Assembly (NCBI GenBank): GCA_028023455.1
Contig: JAQFVV010000063.1
Location: forward strand, 5,938,794 to 6,002,793
Length of the DNA stretch: 64,000 nt
Reading direction: 5' to 3'
DNA from: Epiperipatus broadwayi
Taxonomy: Eukaryota; Onychophora; Udeonychophora; Euonychophora; Peripatidae
A program made the translations under genes and the position numbers. Below, in pieces: positions 24,448 through 36,892 of the stretch. How positions within the stretch are numbered: the first letter of the stretch is position 1; the number at the start of each line of letters is the position of its first letter. Below the pieces are notes generated by a model that made no database searches, was not told where the DNA came from, and saw only the letters and a program-made list of their open reading frames with translations.

Positions 24448-24455
24448 AAGAAACT

Positions 24456-24483
24456 ATATATATATATATATATATATATATTG
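24456..24483. repeat. (TA)n microsatellite
   Basis: About 13 TA units lie exactly between the truncated third tandem unit and a TGTAACAG start. Confidence 0.95.
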
Positions 24484-24880
24484 TAACAGAAACCCAGAGA
24501 TCGAAAGCTTAACTTCCCTTTTATTTATACATAATGAAGAATTCTAAAAATTCAAGATCATCCACTTTCCGCTACCACAAGAAGAGAGAACATATGGACA
24601 TAAACGAGTCTATATCCGTACTAGACCGAACCTGTATGCTATACGGGTATAGCCCCAGGTTATATTTCTCGGTCAACTATCTCCCGACTGCTGTAAGATT
24701 TTACAGAATTACAGCGCTTGGATATTTATAAATTTTAATGGAATCAAAATCTGTACCACTAGATTCATGTGTTAATTCAGTATTCAAAATGAATAATAAT
24801 TATTTCCCAAACCCTATGACTATATTACTTTTTTGGAGTGGCGAAGAACAAGACGAAACAGATTTAAATCAATAATAAAT
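24484..24880. mobile_element. Possible LTR fragment
   Basis: The sequence begins TGTAACAGAAACCC immediately after a TA array, just as the LTR at 49341 begins TGTAATGGAACG after a TA array. The block is less AT-rich than its surroundings and includes a segment near 24840-24870 (GGAGTGGCGAAGAACAAGAC) of the kind found near retroelement LTR ends. No partner LTR, primer-binding site or coding frame was found. Confidence 0.35.
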
Positions 24881-25159
24881 ATTTAATACAATAAATTATA
24901 ATAAAAAGAAACACTCTAAATCATTTACAAACAATAAAAACAGATTATTTGCTATAAAGCTACAAATAAAATAAAATAGAAGATATGATAAATGATTGTA
25001 ATCTGTGAAAATAAATTATCCCTTTATAGTCATTCCAAATATTAGAAAGAGTCTAGTTAATGTCTATCTCATTAATAGATGGGATTAGCAATTGCATTAA
25101 ATTAAAAGTATGTGCACATAAGTTATATAAAATGTATTATGCATAATTACCTAGGTTAT

Positions 25160-25420
25160 TAAGTCTTTGAAGTAACTTGGAGTCTTGCTGACCATCCTGT
25201 GGAATTTCTCCACTTTTTTAGCAGGGAACGGTCGCTCCTTGGTTAGATTTGATTGTGGGAACTCCTCTGTACTTTGGACATCAAGGACAAGGCAAAAACG
25301 AACCCTCTGCCAGGCGCTATGTCAGCAGTTGTTACATCGAGATGCGAACCTTTAAAGCACGGGAGTCTGGATCGACCGGCGATCGCAATTGGCCCTTAGC
25401 CACACATCCTTGAATCTTCC
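25160..25420. other. Less AT-rich island, unidentified
   Basis: A compact block rich in CpG words (GATCGACCGGCGATCGCAAT near 25372-25391) in AT-rich flanks. No coding frame was recognised on either strand. It may belong to the same decayed element as 24484-24880. Confidence 0.35.
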
Positions 25421-25429
25421 CTTATGTTG

Positions 25430-26185
25430 TAGTTGTTTTCATGTTCATACAGTTTCAGTCTCCTTTCTATTATATTTTTCTGCTTCTTATCAGAGCAGTT
25501 TCCTCACTGAAGTCTCGACCAGTACTGTTTTTTAATTAATTAATTAATGTCCTTTATTTTTCAAATTCTTTCCTTATCTTGATCTCCTGCTTGGTTTTTC
25601 TTTCACACTTTTTTACTTTAAAATGCTTTCAACAACCTATACAAAATTACTTTTAATTTTATATAATTTTATAATATAATATTTTACATTTATTTATTTA
25701 TTTCTCTCTTAATTACACAGATTCTTAATAAAATGTTTTTTTTTATTTTTGACATTACTGACAAGCATAAATTATTGCTGTCTTTATCATACTTCATATA
25801 CACATTTCGTTTTATCGTCAAATGTGTACTTTGTAACCCAGATCCTTATCTTTTGGTCATGTTTTTAAATTTCTATTTTTGCTCTGTTTAAGGCTTTCAA
25901 ACTTTACTTTTCTTTCTAAATCATATTTTAGTTTGCATTTTATTTATATTTCTTTATCACTTAATTTCTAATGTACCATTTCAATATTTCTAACTTATTT
26001 TTCATTTCACAAAATCTTTAACTTTGGAGGGTAAAAGATAAGAATCTTTTCGATTCTAATTCCCTCTCTTTTCTTAATTAAAACATTTCTTTGTTTATAA
26101 TTTTTTAAACTCACTTTTTTTAGTATTCCAAATGCAATATTTAATATTCTTTAAATGTTAAATATCTATATGTGTGATCGCAGTA
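25430..26185. other. AT-rich, T-rich non-coding stretch, nothing recognised
   Basis: Pyrimidine-rich on the plus strand, with no frame or repeat structure supported. Confidence 0.5.
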
Positions 26186-26189
26186 TGTG

Positions 26190-26545
26190 CGATCATCACA
26201 ATATATATATATATATATATAATGAATAGCAAATATTTGTAAACAAACTTATTTTATTTTTATATTATTTTTTTTTTTTACTATAAATGTGATAAGACAA
26301 AGCATTCAAATCTTTATCTTTGATTGTCCTCAGTCCCCAGTCCAGTTTCAAGCTATGGCTGTCTTCAGTGAGGAGCTAGGGCATCATATTTAAAAATATC
26401 AACTGTAACCAAGCATTCATCCAATACTTAATTATTAAGAAGGAGATCTGAAACTTTCAGTCATCTAATGTCTTCAAATTCAGCTCTCCAACTGAAATAG
26501 CTATAGGGGCTTGAACTAAATTTAGATACTCAATATTGAGCTGTG
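26190..26545 (-). mobile_element. Diverged single relative of the 413-bp tandem unit
   Basis: Segments line up in the same order as in the tandem unit: TTTCAAGCTATGGCTGTCTTC with TTTCAAGCTATTTTGCTATC, then GTCTTCAAATTCAGC in both, then an AGCTATAGGGG/AGCTATATGGG segment. A TA array sits near its left edge at about 26202-26221. There is no coding frame. It carries the hammerhead relic at 26327-26374. Confidence 0.7.
26327..26374 (-). ncRNA. Decayed hammerhead ribozyme motif with compensatory helix I changes
   Basis: On the minus strand: UCCUCA, CUGAAGA (26362-26368), helix II AGC-CAUA-GCU, GAAAC (26345-26349), a spacer, then AC and UGAGGA (26327-26332). Helix I is UGAGGA/UCCUCA, six perfect pairs, where the tandem units have UGAAAG/CUUUCA. 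Three pairs differ, with both partners changed each time, which is strong evidence that this helix was selected. The base before the cleavage nucleotide is A rather than U, so this copy is probably inactive. Confidence 0.6.
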
Positions 26546-26559
26546 GCCTTTTATGATAA

Positions 26560-27780
26560 ATTTTTTAATTTATATTTTTAATATTACATGAACAGACAAG
26601 CCCTTCAAGCCAAGGGGAGAATACCATCAATAGCAAAGCCATCAATAATACCCATGGTGAGATCGAGCTATGCAATGCATAATACAAATCACATTTCCAG
26701 ACTGTGACTATCTTGACTCCAAAGCATTTTATTTGTTTTGAGGATCAACCTCAGGCACCAGTCAATCATAAGTTACATAATCAGCATCCTTCACATAACA
26801 GGCACATATTCCAGCACTTGACTCATCCCATAACTATTTCTCACACTGTCTCAGGTTCCATCATATTTACTTAACACATAAAGTAATTCTACACTAATTT
26901 AATGGTAATGCAGTGACAAGAGAGAAAAAGAAAACAATTAAAGCAAGCATTAATATTTAATTATTTACACACATATATATTTAATATAATATAAAATAGC
27001 AATAAAAGATTTGCCATAAGAAAAATATAAATGACTTTAGGTTTTAGTTATAATAGTCCATTAATTAAAGTTCATTCATTTAATATTAAGTGAGTACACA
27101 GCTATTTAAAAGTATATTTACCAAGTTTTTATTTGTGCATATTGTCCAATGTTTTTAGTTTTTATTTGGTTTGCTTTCGAACCAGTTGGCCTTTTGTTTT
27201 ACCGTCAATATTTTTTGAAGCTTGTCTTCCATTCATTAGATCACCAATGGGAGAGAGAGATTAGTAGAAGCATCGATTCACTATCTAGGCATTTGTTTTG
27301 GGCATTAGTTCAGGCAAGCACAGTTAATTTTATAGAGGACTAAATTTTTAGCAACATATTTTGCTATTTTGATGGTATCTGCACTAAAGTGGTCCACAAG
27401 AATAATAACTGGTTTGCAAGAGAAATAACTGGTTTGCTTCTGCACTTATAGTTCTTCAATCACTGATTCTGCATTTTAAATTCTGTCCATAGTGACAGTA
27501 ATGTGAACTGTATATCACAGGCTACACAAATGAATGATTTCGATTACAGCCCCAACTGAAGAAAAATAACCAAGGTGTAACTTTTATATCTTAACTCTCT
27601 CATTGTTTTATTTTACCTTGACTTGAATCTATTTTAGATTCTATTTTAGATTATATTTTAGATTTCTCCCCTCTCCTCTTTTTAAGAAGTTTTATTTTAT
27701 GTTTCAATATTACTTTATTATTTCTAATGTATACAGTGATATCAAGGCAAACATAATATATTTACAATATTGTGTTGACT
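26560..27780. other. Non-coding stretch, no gene seen
   Basis: Somewhat less AT-rich around 26600-26800. The frame at 27149-27343 lacks recognisable motifs. A 20-bp direct repeat (AATAACTGGTTTGC) occurs near 27403 and 27423. Confidence 0.5.
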
Positions 27781-27782
27781 AT

Positions 27783-29700
27783 CTTTTTTTTTTCCATTTG
27801 GAGATCTGTTCAGTCTATGTTGTTGTGTTATAACCACTAGACAGCATGAACATTAAAACCTTTAGATGTTTTTTAGCCAATTGTTTTCCCTTCCTCCTTT
27901 TTTTCTTAATTTTTAGTTTGGAATATTGTATAATGCCCAGGTGTCTTCAAATGTTTTTGCTGATGCCAGGAGTTGAACCCTATTCTGAATTTTTATCATT
28001 GTTTTTAAAAAAGCTTGTGCTATAGGAGGTTGTGGGCATTCCACGATTAATCTACAATGCATAGCCCAAATCGCATAGTTCAAAAATATTGATAAACATA
28101 TTATTGGATATGTTTTTGTATTGATACTGTCCTTCAGAGATGAAATCAGTTTGGAATCTATTTTGGTGCAGGAGAATATGATTTATCGGATCACTCTGAA
28201 TCCAGTACACTGTGAGTAAAGTGTTCCAATGTCTCATCACTGTTCATGCATATGCTGCAAGTTGGGTCAATGTTTTGGTTTGGTGATGTATGTTTGCCTG
28301 TGTGGTGGGCATCAGTTGGTGGGTGTTAATTTTTGAAGCAGAGATTTTTGGAGAATGGGATTATAACCATATGATGTTACCAAGTTTTGTATCACATTGT
28401 GGGTTTTTTGGTAAATCATTGCCTGAATGGAGTGAAAAGCAAGACGGTTTAGCTTTCTTGGTCGCTGAATGCCTTTAAGGCTGATCATGATAACTTTACT
28501 TTTTCAGAAAAACCTGGAGCATAAACCATTTATTCTATTTATGAATCTCTTGTTGACTTTGACAAATGAAAGTATAATATTTTTGGCATCACATTCAATG
28601 TTAATTAGTGCTACCTTGCCAGGAAGGGAGAGGTAGACTCCTGACAAGGAAGTGATGAATGTATTTATTGTTTCTTGGATGTTATCCTGAATCTCTTTGA
28701 AATATTGCTGTTGTAGACTTGAAAATAAAAAAGCTGAGATATGTTTGTGGCTTAGCAGAAAAGAGGGTGTTGATTTTCTTTTCTGAACCAATTTTCCAGG
28801 AGACCAACTTACTGGGGTTGAATTGCAGCTTGTATTTATCTGTATAATGGTTAATATTGCTGGGAGCAGAGGGATATGTTTTTCTGATGGTAGGATGATT
28901 ATTACATCATCCATGTAGGTAAATTTGTTGAATTTCTGTTTAAATTGTGTATGAAAAGACCTGGTAGATTTTTCCCAATCTGTCATTAGAGGAGGGGGGA
29001 TCGCTGAGGGAGGGCTTGTGTTGGTTTAAATCTGGAGATGATGTTACCCTACTTAGTGATAAATATTTCCCTGTATATAGTAGATTGCTTATGATCTGGA
29101 CAGCAGCCACAGGAACATCATACTCAGTTAAAATCTTTAAAAGTGTGTTTATGTGTACTGAGTTAAAGGCTGTGGAAATATCCACTTAGTTAGCTATCAG
29201 CTTTGACTTCTGATGGATTCTGATATAATCAATGACAGAGATTATGTTGCCCATTGCATTTGTGGTAGAGGAGCCTTTCTTGGCATATTGGTTGTTAGAT
29301 ATATGCCTTAAGACTATCGGATGGATAAGGTCTTTGATTATGGGCTCTTTAATTTTAATGAGAAGTGTTGTCATGGAAATAGATCTAATGTTTGAGAAAT
29401 CCATAACCAGATTTTTTTTAATAAATGGAACCAGCACAACTGGGTAAAGGTTAGCTAGAAATATCTCTGTAACATTAATGGAGTTTTGTGGTAATATTTG
29501 TGAGCATGGGTTTGCACTCCTCATTTCTTTCTCAGGGATCGATGGTGGCAGTTGTTGGGGATCTGTTTTATGGGTGCAGGCTGTTGACAATTATTGCCAG
29601 AAAACCTACTGGGAGGGTACAGGGTCAATGTTTTCAGCACCATTTTTAATATCATAGGCTGCTGCACCCCTTGGTGCAGATCTATGTTTGTCACTCATTA
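27783..29700 (-). pseudogene. Non-LTR retrotransposon (LINE) reverse transcriptase, broken
   Basis: Minus-strand frames 29186-29590, 28940-29185 and 28504-28986 together follow the order of a LINE reverse transcriptase. NIRSISMTTLLIKIKEPIIK corresponds to the 'YRPISLLS...KIxE' finger region. SSTTNAMGNIISVIDYI and DISTAFNSVHINTLLKIL hold palm motif A. YMDDVIII is the catalytic YxDD box. SLPGKVALINIECDAKNI fits the region after the palm. Between motif A and YMDD the sequence is shortened and shifted in frame. A stop falls just before DISTAFNS. Further downstream, about 28200-28270 encodes CSICMNSDETLEHF in a shifted frame, matching the zinc-binding C terminus of some LINEs. A T-run at 27783-27793 would be the poly-A tail. 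The clade is not assigned. Confidence 0.88.
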
Positions 29701-29929
29701 AACTCTTTTATGGAAATAATTGTTATTGAGCATATGTAGTTTTGTAAACCTGGTCTATAATTGTTTCACCTTGTAACACTGAACACTTTGTAATTCTCTA
29801 TGGGTAAGTAGACCTGAAAATTTTTGTATAGAATGTGGTACGATCTCAAAGATTTCTTTAAACAAATGTATTTACATCAGTCACTTTCATTTTTTCCTTA
29901 ATAAAAAAAAAAAAAAAAATTAAACAATA

Positions 29930-30040
29930 CAATTGTATAAAACAGAGAAACATTAAAATAAGATAAAAACACTATTGTCAAGTGCTTTCAATAATATTTT
30001 TTTATTATTATTTTAATGTTTCTCTGTTTTATACAATAGT
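29930..30040. mobile_element. 111-bp hairpin, MITE-like
   Basis: The 32-base arm at 29930-29961 and its reverse complement at about 30009-30040 differ at one base and enclose a loop of about 47 bases. An A-run lies just upstream, at 29903-29919. Confidence 0.8.
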
Positions 30041-30059
30041 CATATAGTTATATTGTGTT

Positions 30060-33000
30060 TATAATAACAGAATTATTGGATTATAATAAATGAAATTTTC
30101 TTGCAATAATAAGCAGTGATACTTTCTTATTTATTTGTTATTTATCCTTTTTCCTAGTCCAAGAAGACAAAGACATTTTGAAGCTAGGCAATCATGATGA
30201 TTAAGACAAAAAAATGGCTATTTTAAAGTTTTAACTTGCCTAGATTTTGAATGCACTTAAATTTTGTGAAAACTAACTGGCTTTTCCAATCATCAGTATT
30301 TATGTTTTTTGGTCAACTGATGTCTGGATTAGCTCAGATTTTCCATTATGCTTTGGTGTTTCCTTATTTATATGGGAAAATTTAAAAGAATCATCAAGGT
30401 TTCAGATAATGCAGACAATAGACACTGTCTGAGTTTGAATTAACATGGTGATTTATTGTTAAAAAATAGCATAATATGGAAAATAATTTCACAATTATTT
30501 ACCTAATAAATAAAACTATATTAATTTATTGCACTATTTTTTTAAAAAGTTCTGATATTTATTTTAATTAATTTTAAATTAATATTTTACTTTGATTACA
30601 CTATTAAATAAATATCCTTGTTAGGTAGAACTAAATTAATTTGGCTAGGTTTACATTTATACTGATCAAATTTAAAACGTATAAAAAATGTTATGTGTGC
30701 ACACATATTTGAAATGACTGGTTAATTTTATAATCTTAAGGGCTTGCAATCTTAATAATAATTACTTTATTTTAAAATATTCTGTGTTGTTATGCTTGAC
30801 TTATTATCTATTCTGTATTTCTTTTATACAATATTTACTTTATGTGTGTGTGTGTGTATCTCTATTTGTTTATACAATTTGATGACATATTTCTATAATA
30901 ATAATAATGACAAAATACAAACACATATTTTTATATAAATGTTGATTAGAAAATCTGCTTGGGAAGATATTTTTAAATCTATTATAAATTATATTTTCTC
31001 TTAAGTATTAATATGAGAGACTTTTGGACTTAATTTTTATTATATTATATGCTGCATAACCAATGATAATAGTTATTATATTTGCTTAACCATAAAAAAT
31101 AAACTCAATAAAATTTTTATAATTTGTTGAATTATATTAATCAATTACAACAGCAGCTATAACGTTACAATATATATGAAAATATTTCTAGTGCATATTA
31201 CTATCTGAAATAAATATCAAATATTAAATCCTCTTAAGCATTAAAAAATTTAAAGGAAGGCATAGCTGAAAATTTATTAATGTTTAAGGTGTTTACATAT
31301 ATATATACACGTTACTTCTAATAGTTTTATGGATAAATAAATTATAGTATTATTTGAGAATCTTTCTTGAAATAAAAATATAATAGTGACATTTTAGTAC
31401 AATAACAAGTACTTTCCACAGAGCTTCTTTCTCAAATCTTAAAAACGTGTTGTGAGAGTTAAAATCATCATTTTTTTATTTTGTTATTTTCTCCTCATTC
31501 TTAAATTCATTACACACATTCTTATGATTTGAAAAAGAAGCTCTGGAAAAGTACTTGTTAATGTATTGAAACATTAACTATTAAGCTATTATATTTTTAT
31601 TGCATGGAAGCTCCGGAAATAATACTATTTATAAAGAAATAGAGAGAGAGAATTTTTGTCATTTTCTTGATATAAGTATTAAAACTTTTATGAGATTTAA
31701 ATGCAATTTTTTAATTAGATCTTAGGCAAAACATATCTAAGGCTGCAACATTTTTAGATTATTAGACTAACATCATGCCATCCAAAAACGGTATTTTTAT
31801 CAGGTTGATCTTCTAAAAGCATTTTAAAATCCAGTTTTTAATTGTTGCTTACTATGTTACATCTTAACTGTGATATAATTAAAATAATACATAAATTAAA
31901 TAAATTTTCAGTAGTAACTAGTTTTTCACACGCAACACACACACATATATATATATAATGAAAAATCATAAAACAATACAATACTAGATTAAATTCAAAA
32001 ATTTTACCAAAATCCTTTCACAACCATGATTTCATCTACTACAAATAGACTTCTCAAGTGAAAATAAAACTATAAAAAATAAATATATATATATGGAACA
32101 ACGATAAAGAATTTGAATTCTTTCTCTTTCAATACTTATAAAAATAACGCTTGTTTAGAGCTATTGGTAAGCTCCATCTAGTGACTATTGAAATGCAAGC
32201 TTAATAGCGAGTTACGAAATTTATAACTTGTTTTATTAATTATTATATATACAAATTCAGCAATAGCAGTGACCATTAGTAACAAACTATGCACATTTCA
32301 ATTCTCAGAGATAAAAAAAATAGAAAGACAAAAAAATAGTACATTAGAAATGAGTTCTGTGATGATGAATAGATAGCAGTTAGTAAGTCACCAGAAGACT
32401 ACTAAATCACATGATGATCAATAATTTTGTTCATTATAATCCCTTTTAACTATTTTTGCATAAATTACCTCTTTACTAACTTTAACCTGTATTCTGTTTC
32501 TAGTTATATCTTCTTAATCAAACAACTAGTTTTCGATTTTTTATGTATTTTTTTTATTTATAATATAAAAAGGATCCACCTTTTCCTCAACAATCATGCT
32601 GAAGTTGAATAAAAATGTAATTTAAAAAAATGGCCTTAAATACAGTTTCATACTTAGAAATCTGAAGAATAAAGCGATTGGTCTTATAATGTGACATAAC
32701 ATTTTTGTAGTTTAAAAAAAAAAATTATCTAATGCATTTTATGTTATATCAATAGAAGATATAGATCTTCCATCCAGATAGTAAATTGGGGAATAATCTC
32801 TTTAAATACAATTAAATATAATTGCAGATATTATATCACTAGAATGCAATATTTTATGTTTTCACTTGTTAAATGTGGCAGATACACATCTTTAATAACT
32901 TTGTATATTCTTTATTTAAAAAGATATATTGATTTTTATTTTCAAGTTCACAATCAAATAATATAAAGTTTAATGGATTTTTGTTTTATTAAAAAGTTGA

Positions 33001-33850
33001 TAAAGAACTTGAGGTTTTGTACATTAATTAGTATGCAGTAAGTTATAGATTGTATTTAAAACATTAAGAACAGTTTGTACATCATCTATTAGATTGGAAA
33101 AAAATCGGGACTAATAAACGTAATATAAATCTAGAATCTAAGAAGGTAAAGTTCTTGTTTTTACATTCAATCACTTTAAATTAAACTCCCCACCATCAAA
33201 CATGTATCATATATGAATTACCATCAGAATACTCTCATAACTGATAATCACAATCTTACTTATAAAATTGATATATTTAAATTGGTTTTACATTCTCAAG
33301 TTGATAACAATTCAAGATAAATGTTGCTGGATATTTTTTCCATCACTGGCTTATTACTTAAATATTATAAAATCTTTACATGTATTAAAAATATTAAGTA
33401 AATTATATAAATCGTTTTTTGAACTGGCAAAAGTATTACAAATAGCAGCATGCAGTAAATCCAGAATTGAAGAAAATGAAGTTATCGTTTTTTTTGTTTT
33501 CACTTGATTCAAATCACAGATATTGCCATGAAATTTAGATTGCAACTTGATCCATGTTTTATTAAGCCACATATAAACAATTATAAAGATAACTGTCATA
33601 AAAAATTGAAAATAATATTGGACCTAAGTGTGCATCTTTAATTAGTGCTTAATACACGTTTTCAATTTAATTAACTTAAATTTTTCTCATGATATAATCC
33701 AATGTCTCTCATTCCATCATATAAAAGCTATACATTATGAAGAAATTTTAGTGGATAACAAACTAATTTCATATAATTTTGTAGTACTTTTTTGATTAAT
33801 TGAGTAAAATATCTTAAATAAATTAACAATAGAAATATATAAATTCTTTT
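30060..33850. other. AT-rich non-coding stretch with one hairpin
   Basis: Apart from the hairpin at 31404-31559 I see no coding frame, RNA gene or element. Small frames at 32427-32612 and 33268-33599 lack recognisable motifs. Confidence 0.55.
31404..31559. mobile_element. 156-bp hairpin, MITE-like
   Basis: AACAAGTACTTTCC-ACAGAGCTTC at 31404 and its reverse complement ending at 31559 form arms of about 34 bases with two or three mismatches, around an 87-base loop. Confidence 0.75.
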
Positions 33851-33859
33851 TTTGATCCT

Positions 33860-36250
33860 AAGACTTTTCATGCATATGACTGCCATCAAAAACCATGTTC
33901 ATAATGCTTCTCCATTCGCTAAAGTCAATCTGATCTATGATTGGATCTAACCTATTTACAAAATTTTTGAAAGTTTTTTTTGCTGTAGTGGGTAAGAATA
34001 ATATTCCCTAATCATAGCTACTATCTTGTCTATTCTCTCTTTTTTTTAAAAAAAAAGTAACAATAGAGGTATTCATTGGATCAAGAAACACTATTTCATA
34101 AATCCAAATGTTTCTAAAAAATTACAATGTTTTCAAAGTTAATATATCACAACCATATTTTAAAATATTTCTAGGATCAAAACTTGCAGTCTTTTCACTT
34201 TTCAAAATATTTGTTTTAACATTACTAAGCTGGATATCTTTGTCCAAATGTAAATGAGTAGATAAAATGGATCTATCATTAAAAGTCATCTCAATTCTTA
34301 TAATAATTTATCAAAAATGATCAAAATACACCTTCCAGCTCTTCCTAATATCTTGTCATCACATAAAATAATGACTTTGATGAAAGTAATAGAATTTTGA
34401 TGTCATTTCTTCTGCCAATATGTTGCTTTCAGTACATAGAAAAGATTTAGAATGGCCACAGTCAACAAATTTCAATATATTTTTTGCAGTTTTAAGCTGC
34501 TGGCCATTTTTCAGCTTGTTGTCAGTCATAAACTTTTGCCTTTACTAACTAAAAAAAATGAAATTTTCATCATATTTCAATGAAATTCCTGTATATTTAT
34601 TTTGCAATTACATGCTTAGTTATTATTCTGCTAAATAAAAAATTCTACTTGTGAATTTCCTGCTAATCAAATTACAAATAAGATCAATGATCGAAAAACA
34701 GTTATGGAACAGGCCATTTTTAGACTACATTTCCTAATTCCTATCATTTTATAGTAGATATAATGTTCCTGAATAAGAAACCTAAATATAGTTTTTGTAA
34801 GCTGAAACTTCTATCTCAAATTCAGTTATAAATTGGCACATTATTATTTTGTATTGCCTCAATAAAGATCTTAACTAAGAACTGTTAGCATATTAATCTT
34901 GTACTCACATTGCTTTATAATTTATGAGGGCTTGATCTAAAAAAATAGAATTAGAAAATTGGAATAAAAATGATGTCACATAATTAAAGGACATAAATTC
35001 AGATAGCTAATCTACAATTCCACTGTCACAGTTTATATAAGATGATTGATGCCATAAAATTCTAACTATGATTAGAATATATACTAATATAAATGATGAA
35101 GAAGAAAAAAAGAAGCTAAAAAGTCTGTTTATATTGGATAAATCTTTAACTCTTGATAAATCAATATTTTACCCTTAAATACAGCAGACACTACTTTGTT
35201 GAAATCCACTTATTTGTTATTCAAAATTAATTATCATATTTGAAAGTCATTTTTCTATTCACCACCTGGGTATTGTAGACTGACAACAACATACAGACAA
35301 TCTATCTGAATTTTGGTATAGTATAATATACAACTGTCATAAAAATGAAAAATTAAATTCGAACTAGTACATACCTTTCTTTAACATCTGTGCCTAAGAT
35401 TTTACAAATAATAATGTTTTTTTTTTATTTTGTAAAAGCTATATATTAGAACCAAATTTATGGTAGATAATAAATTTCAAACATTAGTATATCTCAGTTA
35501 ATTAATTGATTAAATATCCCATTAAAATTTCCATGGATATTTTTTTATTTTTTTTTATTTGTGGCAAAAGTTATATCAACAGTGCTTTTCATTCTTTAAA
35601 ATGATATCAAATCTTTGATAATCATTCATCTGTGGATCAAAATAGATTTACTTATTTAAAATATTCTTGAAAGTATCTTTACTGTAATAAATGATGATAA
35701 TCATTTTTGTCTTCATGATTTCTAACTGCTGAGAAAATCTACAACAAAAAAAAAAATCCTTGAATTTCCCTTTATCATATCTTCCTATTTATAATATCTG
35801 CATATAAACAGTCTATTCTTCTTTATGCTGTTTATGAGGACTTTTTTACGTCACTTTCTTGCTCTATTTTTTCCATGTGGTCACTGACAATCAGTCTTGA
35901 CATTGTGTTATTGCTCATTTTTTTAACATATATGTTCAATCTCTATTTTTTAAATGGCTGTTATCACACATCTCTCTCAATACTTTCCTAACCAATTATG
36001 TATTTATACAACTTTAATTATATTAATTGATTTTTTTAATAATCCATTTTTATAACCAATGATTTATATTCATTTTTTAAATATAAATTGTCTATTTCTC
36101 TTCTCCACCTGATAATTCATTCTATATCAGAATATCATTTATAATGCATTTTATTTATTTAATAGATTGCTTATCCATGAGATTAACTATTATCTGACTC
36201 ACTTTCCCTATTCTTCTATTTATATCTTTTTTGATGAAGTTTGTTTTTTC
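33860..36250. other. AT-rich stretch, possibly decayed retroelement on the minus strand
   Basis: Minus-strand frames contain short plausible segments, such as DPIIDQIDFSEWRSIMNMVF near 33890-33960. I could not match them convincingly to a family. It could be the degraded 3' part of the LINE whose RT segment lies at 36257-36580. Confidence 0.25.
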
Positions 36251-36256
36251 AATCAT

Positions 36257-36580
36257 TTATACTAAATATTGGAAACTATTTACTTTCAAAAGTTTTTCAA
36301 TCAACATTAGTTTTTTTTTTTTTTTTGGTACCAAATATTCTATCTTTCCAAAATTAATTTTTAATCCCCATATCATATATTTCTTCTTGTATCTTGTTGA
36401 AGATTCAAAAATCACTGTTTTAATGTGAAGACTTGATTTCACAATGAATATAAGAGCTACCTCACTGGAAGCTAAAGATTCTAGAAGATCCATCCAATTA
36501 ATATAAGTGAAAATACAAGAGTAAATAAGGTACAGAGTTTTATAATTGGTTCTTATTACCCTGATATAATCTTCCAACTT
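36257..36580 (-). pseudogene. LINE reverse transcriptase fragment (post-palm region)
   Basis: The 106-codon minus-strand frame ends with YMIWGLKINFGKIEYLVPKK and SFQYLV. This matches the 'KWGLxINxxKTEYLV...FxYLG' block that follows the catalytic FADD box in many LINE reverse transcriptases. The upstream half contains a position-matched but unreadable FADD region (SSEVALI). It is an isolated fragment with no intact flanking domains, so a relic. Confidence 0.6.
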
Positions 36581-36858
36581 GTGTAAAAACTGAAAGGCAA
36601 AACATCTAGAATATTACATTTAAAAAAAAATGTTATGGATAAAAATGGGCAATACAACTTATCTGCCATAACATCTGCCATAACATATAAAGTCAGATAA
36701 CAATAAGCACAGCTTTATGGATTCTTATGTTTTTAAAAAGTTTTAATAGTTTTGGAGTTACCTGATAAAGATCATATTTTAAAATTTTTCATGCATATAA
36801 TCAAAACTTAGGTTTTTCATTTTTAAAATTAAAAAGAACTATTTTTAATTTATCAAGT

Positions 36859-36892
36859 TATATATATATATATACCCCCCCCCCCCCCCCCC

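Larger units (their letters stand above)
23413..24455 (-). mobile_element. Tandem array of ~413-bp units, each with a hammerhead ribozyme (retrozyme-like)
   Basis: Units start at 23413, 23827 and 24240 (ATGAAAAACAAAAACAAG). They are nearly identical; the third is cut short at about 24455 where a TA array begins. Each unit has one hammerhead motif on the minus strand, spaced 413 and 414 bases apart, so self-cleavage of a minus-strand transcript would release unit-length RNA. There is no coding frame; the 72-codon frame at 24294-24512 is chance. Retrozymes are known as non-autonomous elements with this layout that move through circular RNA. The alternative is a hammerhead-bearing satellite, as known in newts, schistosomes and cave crickets. 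Confidence 0.82.

Noticed and set aside
23413-24455. Tandem array considered as CRISPR
   Set aside because: Units are about 413 bp and nearly identical with no short repeat-spacer pattern, and the DNA is eukaryotic.
28290-28478. Plus-strand frame with W/F-rich sequence
   Set aside because: It is the opposite strand of the LINE 3' region, which reads sensibly on the minus strand.
33860-34560. Possible LINE coding on the minus strand
   Set aside because: Short plausible segments exist, but none matched a family motif clearly and stops are frequent, so it was kept only as an uncertain stretch.
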